Positions 1-5,531 of a DNA stretch of 11,943 nt are shown here, piece by piece. The position numbers were made by a program, and so were the translations under genes. The notes under the pieces were generated by a model, which was not told the origin of the DNA, ran no database searches, and worked only from the letters and a program-made list of their open reading frames with translations. The stretch is from Candidatus Hydromicrobium americanum (lineage in GTDB: Bacteria > Actinomycetota > Humimicrobiia > Humimicrobiales > Humimicrobiaceae): contig PEXF01000156.1 of NCBI GenBank assembly GCA_002779205.1, forward strand, positions 1,551-13,493. The letters run 5' to 3'. The stretch's first letter is position 1. Each line of letters begins with the position of its first letter.

Positions 1-220
1 AGTTTGCACCCAATTGATCGTACCTTGACCTCTTTTGAGAGTCTTTTAATACTTCGTACGCTTCTCCAGCCTCTTTAAACTTTTCTTCAGTCTTAGGATC
101 GTTGGGATTTGCATCCGGGTGATATTTTCTCGCCAGTCTTCTAAAAGCCTTCTTTATTTCATCCTGTGAGGCATTCTTATTTACACCTAATATTTTATAA
201 TAATCTTTATATTCAACCAT
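1..220 (-). CDS. dnaJ: DnaJ co-chaperone, N-terminal J domain (partial, runs off left edge)
   Basis: The first 73 residues of a J-domain protein are visible; the rest lies beyond base 1. The sequence opens MVEYKDYYKILGVNKNAS and carries the HPD tripeptide at residues 34-36 (KYHPDAN), which in this family stimulates the ATPase of DnaK. The end of helix IV (YEVLKDSQKRSRYDQLG) is also present, so this is the canonical N-terminal J domain. The G/F linker, zinc-binding repeats and substrate-binding domain would lie outside the window, so full-length DnaJ versus a shorter CbpA-like protein cannot be decided here. The ATG at 218-220 is preceded by a GCAGGTGTG ribosome-binding site. It is the last visible gene of the minus-strand heat-shock operon, 108 bp after hsp20, and its partner dnaK is two genes upstream. 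Confidence 0.93.
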   Translation of the reverse strand, partial: MVEYKDYYKILGVNKNASQDEIKKAFRRLARKYHPDANPNDPKTEEKFKEAGEAYEVLKDSQKRSRYDQLGAN

Positions 221-254
221 TTACATACACACCTGCATATACCTTATAAATACA

Positions 255-289
255 CCTGCCCATAACCTCTAAATAAAGCTATGGGCAGG
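255..289 (-). repeat. Perfect 10-bp inverted repeat in the hsp20-dnaJ gap
   Basis: CCTGCCCATA at 255-264 and TATGGGCAGG at 280-289 are perfect reverse complements separated by 15 nt. The 3' arm, in mRNA sense, ends 34 bases before the dnaJ start codon. No T tract follows on the minus strand (TGTATTTATAAGG), so it does not look like a full intrinsic terminator. It could be an mRNA stabiliser or processing hairpin that sets different levels of Hsp20 and DnaJ; that role is inference. Confidence 0.6.
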
Positions 290-328
290 CATTAAAAAAC
301 ATATTTTCTTAAGCTAAAAATAACACCA

Positions 329-766
329 TTACTTAGTACTTATTTCTATTTTCTTCGGTTTTTTAGCTTCGGTTTTAGGTAGATTAATTTCCAGCACACC
401 ATCTTTGTAAGAGGCTTTAATTTCATCTGCCTTTACTGGAACTCCGATATCGAATGATCTGTAAAAAGATCCATAGCTCCTTTCCACTCTGACATAATTT
501 TTTTCTTTCTCTTCTTTTTCTACTTTTCTCTCTCCTTTGATTACCAGCTTGTCCTCGTCTACAGACACCTCAATATCTTCCAGCTTCATGCCTGGTAAAT
601 CCGCTTTTATCTGTATTTCTTTATCAGTTTCTTTAATATCCACTTCCGGAGCCCATACCGCGGATTTCCTGCCTTTTCCTCTTTCAGTAATACCTTCAAA
701 CCATCTGCCTATCTCATCACGCAACTGAATCATATCACTAAACGGATCCCATCTTACTATTGGCAT
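329..766 (-). CDS. hsp20: Small heat shock protein, Hsp20/alpha-crystallin family
   Basis: This 145-residue cytoplasmic holdase of the Hsp20 family binds unfolding proteins without ATP and hands them to DnaK/DnaJ. An N-terminal arm (MPIVRWDPFSDM, typical of bacterial class A sHSPs) is followed by an alpha-crystallin domain at about residues 40-131. The domain contains the family signature around DLPGMKLEDIEV and the conserved DGVLEINLPK near its end (the A-x-x-x-n-GVL motif). A short charged C-terminal tail includes an IEI (I-x-I) motif near residues 140-142, used in sHSPs for oligomerisation. The length is usual. The ATG at 766 is preceded by an excellent AAAGGAGGTG site. It starts 40 bp after dnaK ends, so it is almost certainly in the same operon; this places a holdase between dnaK and dnaJ where many bacteria have grpE. 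Confidence 0.95.
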   Translation of the reverse strand: MPIVRWDPFSDMIQLRDEIGRWFEGITERGKGRKSAVWAPEVDIKETDKEIQIKADLPGMKLEDIEVSVDEDKLVIKGERKVEKEEKEKNYVRVERSYGSFYRSFDIGVPVKADEIKASYKDGVLEINLPKTEAKKPKKIEISTK

Positions 767-806
767 TTAAATACACCTCCTTTAAAACTAATACAATTTA
801 CTCTTC

Positions 807-2750
807 TTATTTATTCTCATCATCTTTCGCTTCAAATTCGGCATCAATCACTTCTTCTTCTCCATTACCTCCCTGCTTGCCGCCTGCCTTCTGCCCCCCT
901 GCTGTCCCGGCTCCGGGACCTCCTGGTCCTGCACCGGGACTGGTACCTGCCCCGGCCTGTGCATAAAGCCTCTGTGACAGTTCATTCTGCAGGTTCTGCA
1001 ATTTTTCTGTCTCTTTCTTTATTTCATCAGCATTCTCCGACTCCATGCTCTTTCTCAGGAACCTAACCTGCTCCTCGATACTCTTCTTCATATCCTCCGG
1101 AACTTTGCTGCCAACCTCTTTCATCAACTTTTCTGTAGAATAAACTAAACTGTCAGCATTATTTCTGGCATCAACAAGAGAACGCTTCTTCTTATCTTCC
1201 TCTGCATGCTCTTTTGACTCATTAATCATTCTTTCAATTTCGGCATCAGTAAGATGTGATGTTGCAGTAATAGTTATTTTTTGCTCCTTACCTGTAGCGG
1301 TATCCCTGGCAGCAACATTTACAATCCCATTTGCATCAATATCAAATGTTACTTCTATCTGCGGAATCCCTCTTGGAGCAGGTGGAATCCCATCCAATCT
1401 AAATCTCCCAATAGTTTTATTATCTCCCGCCATATCCCGTTCCCCCTGGAGGACATGGATATCTACACTTGTCTGGTTATCAGCTGCGGTAGTAAATATC
1501 TCACTCTTCTTGGTAGGGATAGTTGTATTTTTCTCGATTAATCTTGTCATTACTGCACCTAAAGTTTCAATACCAAGAGAAAGGGGAGTTACATCCAGAA
1601 GCACTACATCTCTTACATCCCCTTTTAGCACCCCGGCCTGTATAGCTGCTCCTACCGCAACCACTTCATCAGGATTTACACCCATATAAGGCTCTTTTGC
1701 CGTATAATCTTTTACTAACTTTTGTATGACCGGCATCCTGGTTGCCCCACCTACAAGTATCACTTCATTTATATCAGAAGTCTTAAGACCAGATTCTTTT
1801 AAGGCTATCTCCAGAGGTCCCTTACACCTTTCAGTAAGATCTGCTGTTAACTGCTCAAACTTGGCTCTGGTTATCTTTACTTCAAGATGCTTGGGTCCAT
1901 TTGCATCAGCTGTAATAAAAGGAAGATTTATATTTGTTTCCATAACTGCAGACAATTCTACTTTTGCCTTCTCCGACGCCTCTATCAATCTCTGCAGGGC
2001 CTGTTTATCTTTTCTTAAATCAATTCCCTGCCCTTTTTTAAATTCATCAGCAACATAATTCATAATCCTATCATCATAATCATCTCCACCCAGGTGCATA
2101 TCGCCGTGACTTGCTTTTACTTCAAACACTCCTTCACCAACTTCCAGCACCGAAACATCAAATGTTCCGCCTCCCAGGTCAAATACTAAAATCTTCTCCT
2201 CTTTCTTTTTATCAAGTCCATAGGCTAATGACGCAGCTGTTGGCTCATTGATTATCCTCAGGACATTAAGTCCTGCAATCTTCCCAGCGTTTTTGGTTGC
2301 CTGCCTCTGAGCATCATTAAAATATGCAGGAACAGTAACTACAGCATCTGTGATTTTTGTTCCCAGATAACTTTCTGCATCTGTTTTTAATTTCTGCAGT
2401 ATCATAGCTGATACCTCTTCAGGGGTATGAGTTTTACCTCCCATCTCTACTTCAGCCAGATCATTTCTGCCTTTTTTTACATCATATGATACTATCTTTC
2501 TTTCACTTTCCACTTCACTATACTTTCTGCCAATAAATCTTTTAATAGAATAGATAGTATTTTCAGGATTTAAGGCCGCCTGCCTTTTTGCTAACTGTCC
2601 TACCAGCCTTTCTCCCTTTTTAGTTATACTTACTACAGAAGGTGTGGTCCTGCCGCCCTCGCTATTAGTTATAACTATTGGTTTGCCGCCTTCCATAACT
2701 GCTATACATGAATTAGTTGTCCCAAGATCAATTCCTACTGCTTTTGCCAT
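807..2750 (-). CDS. dnaK: Chaperone protein DnaK (Hsp70)
   Basis: A full-length 647-residue Hsp70 that folds and disaggregates cytoplasmic proteins using ATP, with DnaJ and a nucleotide-exchange factor. Visible signatures are the phosphate-1 loop IDLGTTNSC (residues 7-15), NEPTAASLAYG (168-178), DLGGGTFDVS (191-200), VGGATRMP (333-340) and the interdomain linker DVVLLDVTPL (381-390). The substrate-binding domain and helical lid follow. The C-terminus is a Gly/Ala/Pro-rich low-complexity tail ending EEEVIDAEFEAKDDENK, a variant of the conserved EEVVDADFEE tail of bacterial DnaK. The glycine-rich tail makes bases 870-960 locally GC-rich in an AT-rich genome. The start ATG at 2750 has a GGAAAGGA site about 10 nt upstream. 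It follows the MerR-like regulator gene by 62 bp and precedes hsp20 by 40 bp. No grpE is seen in the window. Confidence 0.99.
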   Translation of the reverse strand: MAKAVGIDLGTTNSCIAVMEGGKPIVITNSEGGRTTPSVVSITKKGERLVGQLAKRQAALNPENTIYSIKRFIGRKYSEVESERKIVSYDVKKGRNDLAEVEMGGKTHTPEEVSAMILQKLKTDAESYLGTKITDAVVTVPAYFNDAQRQATKNAGKIAGLNVLRIINEPTAASLAYGLDKKKEEKILVFDLGGGTFDVSVLEVGEGVFEVKASHGDMHLGGDDYDDRIMNYVADEFKKGQGIDLRKDKQALQRLIEASEKAKVELSAVMETNINLPFITADANGPKHLEVKITRAKFEQLTADLTERCKGPLEIALKESGLKTSDINEVILVGGATRMPVIQKLVKDYTAKEPYMGVNPDEVVAVGAAIQAGVLKGDVRDVVLLDVTPLSLGIETLGAVMTRLIEKNTTIPTKKSEIFTTAADNQTSVDIHVLQGERDMAGDNKTIGRFRLDGIPPAPRGIPQIEVTFDIDANGIVNVAARDTATGKEQKITITATSHLTDAEIERMINESKEHAEEDKKKRSLVDARNNADSLVYSTEKLMKEVGSKVPEDMKKSIEEQVRFLRKSMESENADEIKKETEKLQNLQNELSQRLYAQAGAGTSPGAGPGGPGAGTAGGQKAGGKQGGNGEEEVIDAEFEAKDDENK

Positions 2751-2812
2751 ATTATATACATCCTTTCCCTTTCATTTATTTTTACAAATTAACTCAAATT
2801 TAATATTAACGG

Positions 2813-3142
2813 TTACTCTCTTTCTTTACTAATCTGCATCAGGTAATTCTTAAAACAATCAACCACGTCTTCTGGACACTTCCCCAGAATTATATTATCT
2901 CTCCTTCTTATCAGGATGATTATTGACCTTAAATTCATTCCCTCATCGTACATAAGTTCCCTCACATACTCCAGCCACCTGATATCCGCCTTAGAATAAT
3001 ATCTTTTTCTGCCCCTCCTCAGTGGGCATACAAGGCTAAATCTTTCATAATAATAAAGTGTCCTGCTGTTTACTCCTAAAAAATCAGCTACTAACTCTAT
3101 AGGATAACTTTTATCATATTCATCAAACAATATACCCACCAA
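2813..3142 (-). CDS. MerR-family regulator, HspR-like, of the heat-shock operon
   Basis: About 105-109 residues. A winged helix-turn-helix of the MerR type occupies roughly residues 13-80: YPIELVADFLGV, SRTLYYYERFSLVCP, RKRYYSKADIRWLEYVREL and DEGMNLRSIIILI follow the MerR/HspR pattern of helix-turn-helix, wing and second helix. There is no long effector-binding domain, which fits HspR. HspR in actinobacteria, Helicobacter and others represses dnaK operons and is titrated by DnaK. Position immediately upstream of dnaK on the same strand is the main reason for the HspR-like call; the direct target is inference. The start is ambiguous: TTG at 3142, GTG at 3139 and TTG at 3130 are all in frame, with an in-frame TAG just upstream. 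A GGTGGG precedes the TTG at 3130 and an AAGG abuts the TTG at 3142. The C-terminus (KCPEDVVDCFKNYL) is not recognised. Confidence 0.85.
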   Translation of the reverse strand: MVGILFDEYDKSYPIELVADFLGVNSRTLYYYERFSLVCPLRRGRKRYYSKADIRWLEYVRELMYDEGMNLRSIIILIRRRDNIILGKCPEDVVDCFKNYLMQISKERE

Positions 3143-3159
3143 CCTTACTTTCGGCTATA

Positions 3160-3188
3160 ATTTTATTAGATAATAATATTGCTGTCAA
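3160..3188 (-). promoter_or_regulatory. Consensus promoter of the heat-shock operon
   Basis: On the minus strand TTGACA (3183-3188) and TAAAAT (3160-3165) are separated by exactly 17 bp, a near-perfect vegetative promoter. Transcription would start around 3153, leaving a leader of only about 10-25 nt before the regulator's start. The spacer and -10 overlap a small AT-only dyad, TTATTA/TAATAA (3163-3168 and 3171-3176), which could be an operator for the encoded regulator, although such AT-rich dyads arise easily by chance. No CIRCE element and no full HAIR box was seen. Confidence 0.7.
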
Positions 3189-3383
3189 CTATATTATAAA
3201 AGATTTTAATAAATTTACAAAATAATTTTTTCACTTTAAACGAAAATTAATTTTACAATTGAATACAATGCATAGTGGAAAAGGCATACATGAGTAACTG
3301 TTTAAATTAAGGGGAATTTATTACAAACTCTATAGATTTCAGTACCAGCTGCAGACCTAAAAATATTCTCTTTGGTTTCTTCT

Positions 3384-4001
3384 CTACCGCCAGTATTCCG
3401 GTTTGGTTATCTCATTTCCATTGCTGTCAATGATTTCTTCAGGCAGCTGGCTTTTTTTAAAATAATTGGTAAAAATCCTGGCACTGAAATGACAATATTC
3501 CCTTAGCCTGTCTGTTTTTCTGTAAGGTGGGAAAAATATAACAAGTTTTATATTAAAAAGTTCCAGTACAGCCCTGCATACCGGTACTAAATCACTATCG
3601 CCGGATATCAGTATCTGAGTATCGCAGTTTTTTTGATAAGCATCCCTAAACATTTCAACTGCTATATTCATATCTGTCATTTTTTCATTAAAATTTTTAA
3701 AAATTTTTCCGCATCTGTTGCACACTGTCATACCTTTTTGATGCCTGCCCAGAAAAACTTCCACATCAGGTAGAGTCTTTAGAGCCTTAATATAAGAAGA
3801 TTGTCTGTGAAATTTGTCTTCATCAAATTTTGTTGAGACCATACTGGTAAAATATTTCACTCTAATTAACTTCTGGTTAGGGAGACAGAGCTTCCTAGCT
3901 AATTCTCTTAAATCCAGCCAATAATACTTTCTAAGATTAGCTTTTTTCAAACCATTATAAAGATTAAGCCCATCAATATAAAAAATTACTCGCTCATTCA
4001 T
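3384..4001 (-). CDS. NYN-domain (PIN-like, LabA/DUF88-type) putative ribonuclease
   Basis: A 205-residue protein with a NYN domain, a PIN/FLAP-like metal-dependent nuclease fold usually acting on RNA. Acidic signature residues are visible: FYIDGLNLY (Asp10, Asn13) after strand 1, EKMTDMNIAVEM (residues 106-117, Thr109/Asp110) and the ISGDSDLVPV motif (132-141, Asp135 and Asp137). This is the standard NYN active-site pattern, so it is probably catalytically competent. A CNRCG (Cys94, Cys97) sits in the loop before the second acidic motif; only one CxxC pair is obvious, so a full zinc site is uncertain. The C-terminal 40 residues are not recognised. The ATG at 4001 has TAAGGA just upstream. It is a single gene with its own promoter and a terminator-bearing leader, not clearly linked to its neighbours. 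The RNA substrate is unknown. Confidence 0.85.
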   Translation of the reverse strand: MNERVIFYIDGLNLYNGLKKANLRKYYWLDLRELARKLCLPNQKLIRVKYFTSMVSTKFDEDKFHRQSSYIKALKTLPDVEVFLGRHQKGMTVCNRCGKIFKNFNEKMTDMNIAVEMFRDAYQKNCDTQILISGDSDLVPVCRAVLELFNIKLVIFFPPYRKTDRLREYCHFSARIFTNYFKKSQLPEEIIDSNGNEITKPEYWR

Positions 4002-4013
4002 AATTCCTTACCC

Positions 4014-4042
4014 AAAAAAGAAAGGCCTCAAAAAAGAGGCCT
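4014..4042 (-). terminator. Intrinsic terminator hairpin in the leader of the NYN gene (attenuator candidate)
   Basis: On the minus strand a perfect 7-bp stem (AGGCCTC, 4036-4042, with GAGGCCT, 4023-4029), closed by a six-T loop, is followed by TTCTTTTTT and then, within about 20 nt, by the NYN ribosome-binding site and ATG. This is a textbook Rho-independent terminator lying inside the 5' leader. It faces the gene only in this direction; the plus-strand flank lacks a T tract. Readthrough would be needed to express the nuclease. Confidence 0.75.
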
Positions 4043-4046
4043 CGGG

Positions 4047-4065
4047 ACAGAGATACTATCTCTGT
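4047..4065 (-). repeat. Second leader hairpin upstream of the attenuator
   Basis: ACAGAGATA (4047-4055) and TATCTCTGT (4057-4065) are a perfect 9-bp inverted repeat around a single base, so RNA from either strand can fold it with a 5-nt loop. In minus-strand order it precedes the terminator hairpin by only 4 nt, giving a two-hairpin leader of the kind seen in attenuators and small regulatory RNAs. Confidence 0.65.
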
Positions 4066-4095
4066 TGTGGTATCAAAATTTGACTTAGCACAAGA

Positions 4096-4125
4096 ATTAT
4101 AGAACAATTCTACTACCTTTGTCAA
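4096..4125 (-). promoter_or_regulatory. Strong promoter for the NYN-gene leader
   Basis: Minus-strand TTGACA (4120-4125) and TATAAT (4096-4101) are both perfect matches to consensus, with an 18-bp spacer. Transcription would begin near 4089, giving a leader of about 88 nt that contains both hairpins. If termination wins, the product is a roughly 70-75 nt RNA. Confidence 0.75.
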
Positions 4126-4210
4126 AATACTTTTTACTATAATAAGCAAATAAACAACATTTTTCCAGAATTATTTTCTTTCTGCTTATATTAATAGTAT
4201 ATATAATGTT

Positions 4211-4381
4211 GTGACACTCCACGGGGCAAGCCCTGTGGCTTCTGTTTAGTTATCTAAACATTCTTTTTCTTGGGCTGAGTGGCCTAATGGCTACTCATAT
4301 CTCCACAAGCGTTACTTCCCGTATGCCCTACGGTAGGACTTTTTTGGTACTTAGACCAGAGCAGTCAACTATTATATAGTT
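4211..4381 (-). mobile_element. Decayed or minimal IS200/IS605-type element: tnpB 3' end, hairpins and right-end-like terminus
   Basis: Read on the minus strand, the last codons of a tnpB-like frame (stop at 4284-4286) lead into closely spaced hairpins: 4276-4297, 4243-4260 (perfect TGTTTAG/CTAAACA) and 4219-4238. The last one, in a GAAGCC...GTGG context followed by AGTGTCAC, resembles the subterminal hairpin and terminus of IS200/IS605 right ends. A short palindrome AACTAT/ATAGTT (4367-4381) abuts the point where the tnpB frame ends, and could mark a left end or a deletion junction. No tnpA and no catalytic part of TnpB is present, so it could not move by itself. The exact ends are not certain. 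It may be a relic, or a small non-autonomous derivative of the PATE kind. The region also corresponds to where TnpB elements encode their omega RNA. Confidence 0.55.
4284..4364 (-). pseudogene. tnpB: C-terminal fragment of an IS605/IS1341-type TnpB
   Basis: Only the last 26 codons survive, between an in-frame TGA (4365-4367) and the TAG stop (4284-4286). They encode a peptide containing KSPTVGHTGSNACGD, the loosely conserved tail that follows the nuclease domain in many TnpB proteins of IS200/IS605 elements. The RuvC-like acidic residues, the zinc finger and the DNA-binding domain are all missing. There is no start codon or ribosome-binding site, so it is not expected to be translated. Identification rests on recognition of this tail plus the hairpins that follow it. 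Confidence 0.55.
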
Positions 4382-4414
4382 TACTAAAACATTCATTGAA
4401 TCTCAAATGGTTTT

Positions 4415-4458
4415 TTGCCAATTCACCCCCGACGCAAGCATCGGGGTTTTCTTGGCAA
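4415..4458 (+). terminator. Nested dyad: plus-strand terminator or REP-like palindrome
   Basis: An inner stem CCCCGA/TCGGGG (4427-4432 and 4441-4446, extendable by GC/GC inside) is nested in an outer stem TTGCCAA/TTGGCAA (4415-4421 and 4452-4458). On the plus strand the inner hairpin is followed by TTTTCTT, as in an intrinsic terminator; the minus strand has no T tract there, so it is a poor terminator for pstB, which ends about 110 bp away. No plus-strand gene precedes it. The two-level symmetry is also typical of dispersed REP-type palindromes, so a repeat origin is equally possible. Confidence 0.5.
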
Positions 4459-4465
4459 TTAAATA

Positions 4466-4568
4466 TAACTTACCGGCCAGGCAAATTAATTTATATCCAA
4501 TTAATATTGTTTTTAATTATAACACTATAACACATTAATATACAAAACTAATATTAAATTTAGCCTAA
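4466..4568. other. AT-rich spacer downstream of pstB, nothing recognised
   Basis: Together with the elements listed from 4014 to 4458 this completes the gene-free stretch between the NYN gene and pstB. This part is strongly AT-rich. No terminator with a T tract, open frame or repeat could be supported here. Confidence 0.5.
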
Positions 4569-5354
4569 TTAGCCAAACCTGCCTGTTATATAATCTTCCG
4601 TTCTTTTATCTCTGGGGTTGGTAAATATCTTATTAGTATCGTCATACTCAATTAATGTTGCCGGTTCACCGGTACTTTCAGTCAGAAGAAAGGCTGCTTT
4701 TTGCGATACTCTCGCAGCCTGCTGCATATTGTGGGTAACTATTATTATAGTGTAATTTTCCTTAAGCTCATCCATCAAATCCTCTATCTTCTGGGTGGAG
4801 ATGGGATCCAGCGCTGAAGCAGGCTCGTCCATAAGTATTATTTCAGGATTTACAGCAAGTACTCTGGCAATACACAGTCTTTGCTGCTGCCCGCCGGAAA
4901 GATCCAGAGCATTTGTATTTAATTTGTGCTTTACTTCATCCCAGAGAGCCGCTCTTTTCAAACTGCTTTCTACAATTGAGCCCAGCTGTTTTTTGGTATA
5001 TTTTCTATGTAACCTGGGCCCATAAATAATATTCTCATAAATAGTCTTGGGAAAGGGATTAGGTCTCTGAAAAACCATCCCGATTCTTTTCCTCAAATCT
5101 ACAACATCGATATTATCTTTATATATATCGATCCCATCAATTATTATTTCACCTTCCACCCTGGTATTGGGCAGCAGTTCATTCATCCTGTTAAAAGTCC
5201 GCAAGAATGTAGTTTTTCCACACCCGGATGGGCCGATTATTGAAGTAATAGCATTTTCCTGAATATCCATATTTACGTCCGACAATACTTTTACAGTTCC
5301 ATAATAAAAGCCGTAATTTCTTACTTTTATCTTTATTTTATCGTCGTTCATCAA
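4569..5354 (-). CDS. pstB: Phosphate ABC transporter ATP-binding protein PstB
   Basis: A 260-261 residue ABC ATPase that powers phosphate import through PstC/PstA on the inner face of the cytoplasmic membrane. Walker A is GPSGCGKTT (about 41-49), the Q-loop FQRPNPFP (about 95-102), the ABC signature LSGGQQQR (152-159), Walker B ILMDEP (173-178) and the switch histidine lies in VTHNMQQAARVS. The Q-loop with RPNPFPKTIYENI and the TGRFG C-terminus are specific to PstB within the ABC family, so the substrate call is firm. The start is either TTG at 5354 or ATG at 5351; an AGGA lies 7 nt before the TTG and 10 nt before the ATG. It is last in the pst operon, separated from phoU by 177 bp, an unusually large gap for this operon. 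Confidence 0.98.
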   Translation of the reverse strand: MMNDDKIKIKVRNYGFYYGTVKVLSDVNMDIQENAITSIIGPSGCGKTTFLRTFNRMNELLPNTRVEGEIIIDGIDIYKDNIDVVDLRKRIGMVFQRPNPFPKTIYENIIYGPRLHRKYTKKQLGSIVESSLKRAALWDEVKHKLNTNALDLSGGQQQRLCIARVLAVNPEIILMDEPASALDPISTQKIEDLMDELKENYTIIIVTHNMQQAARVSQKAAFLLTESTGEPATLIEYDDTNKIFTNPRDKRTEDYITGRFG

Positions 5355-5531
5355 TCTGGTATCCTAAGAATTCATTGTTTTAAATATATAAAAACATTTG
5401 TTTACCTCATCATTTCAGCTTATATGGTTGAAGTAATCATTGACTAAGTTTATTAACTTTATGAATCAAGTGGAATGATAACAGAAACGTTAAAAAAAAT
5501 TAACTATAAAACAAAAACTTTAATAAAATGT
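5355..5531. other. AT-rich gap between phoU and pstB
   Basis: This 177-bp spacer interrupts an otherwise tightly packed operon. It holds small AT-rich dyads (AAGTT/AACTT near 5446-5459 and GTTAA/TTAAC around a run of A/T near 5490), but neither a GC-rich terminator stem nor a convincing consensus promoter on the minus strand. A separate promoter or processing site for pstB is possible but not demonstrated. Confidence 0.4.

Noticed and set aside
1726..2058. Open antisense frames across dnaK and hsp20.
   Set aside because: They mirror the coding bias of the genuine genes, lack ribosome-binding sites and have no recognisable domains.
2751..2812. HspR (HAIR) operator between the regulator and dnaK; a TTGAGT half site is present on the minus strand (2792-2797).
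   Set aside because: The second half, ACTCAA at the right spacing, is absent; one hexamer is not significant.
4014..4090. T-box riboswitch in front of the NYN gene (TGATACCAC, GTCCC and a terminator on the minus strand look vaguely like a T-box 3' half).
   Set aside because: The T-box core TGGNACC is not matched, and the strong promoter leaves only about 30-40 nt upstream, far too little for a Stem I specifier domain.
4087..4093. CIRCE element: GTGCTAA occurs on the minus strand.
   Set aside because: The partner TTAGCAC at a 9-nt distance is missing, and the site is not next to a heat-shock gene.
4200..4460. Known housekeeping RNA (tmRNA, RNase P RNA, 6S) on the plus strand.
   Set aside because: No tmRNA TpsiC-like end or CCA, no RNase P P4 core, and the separate short hairpins do not form the long rod of 6S RNA.
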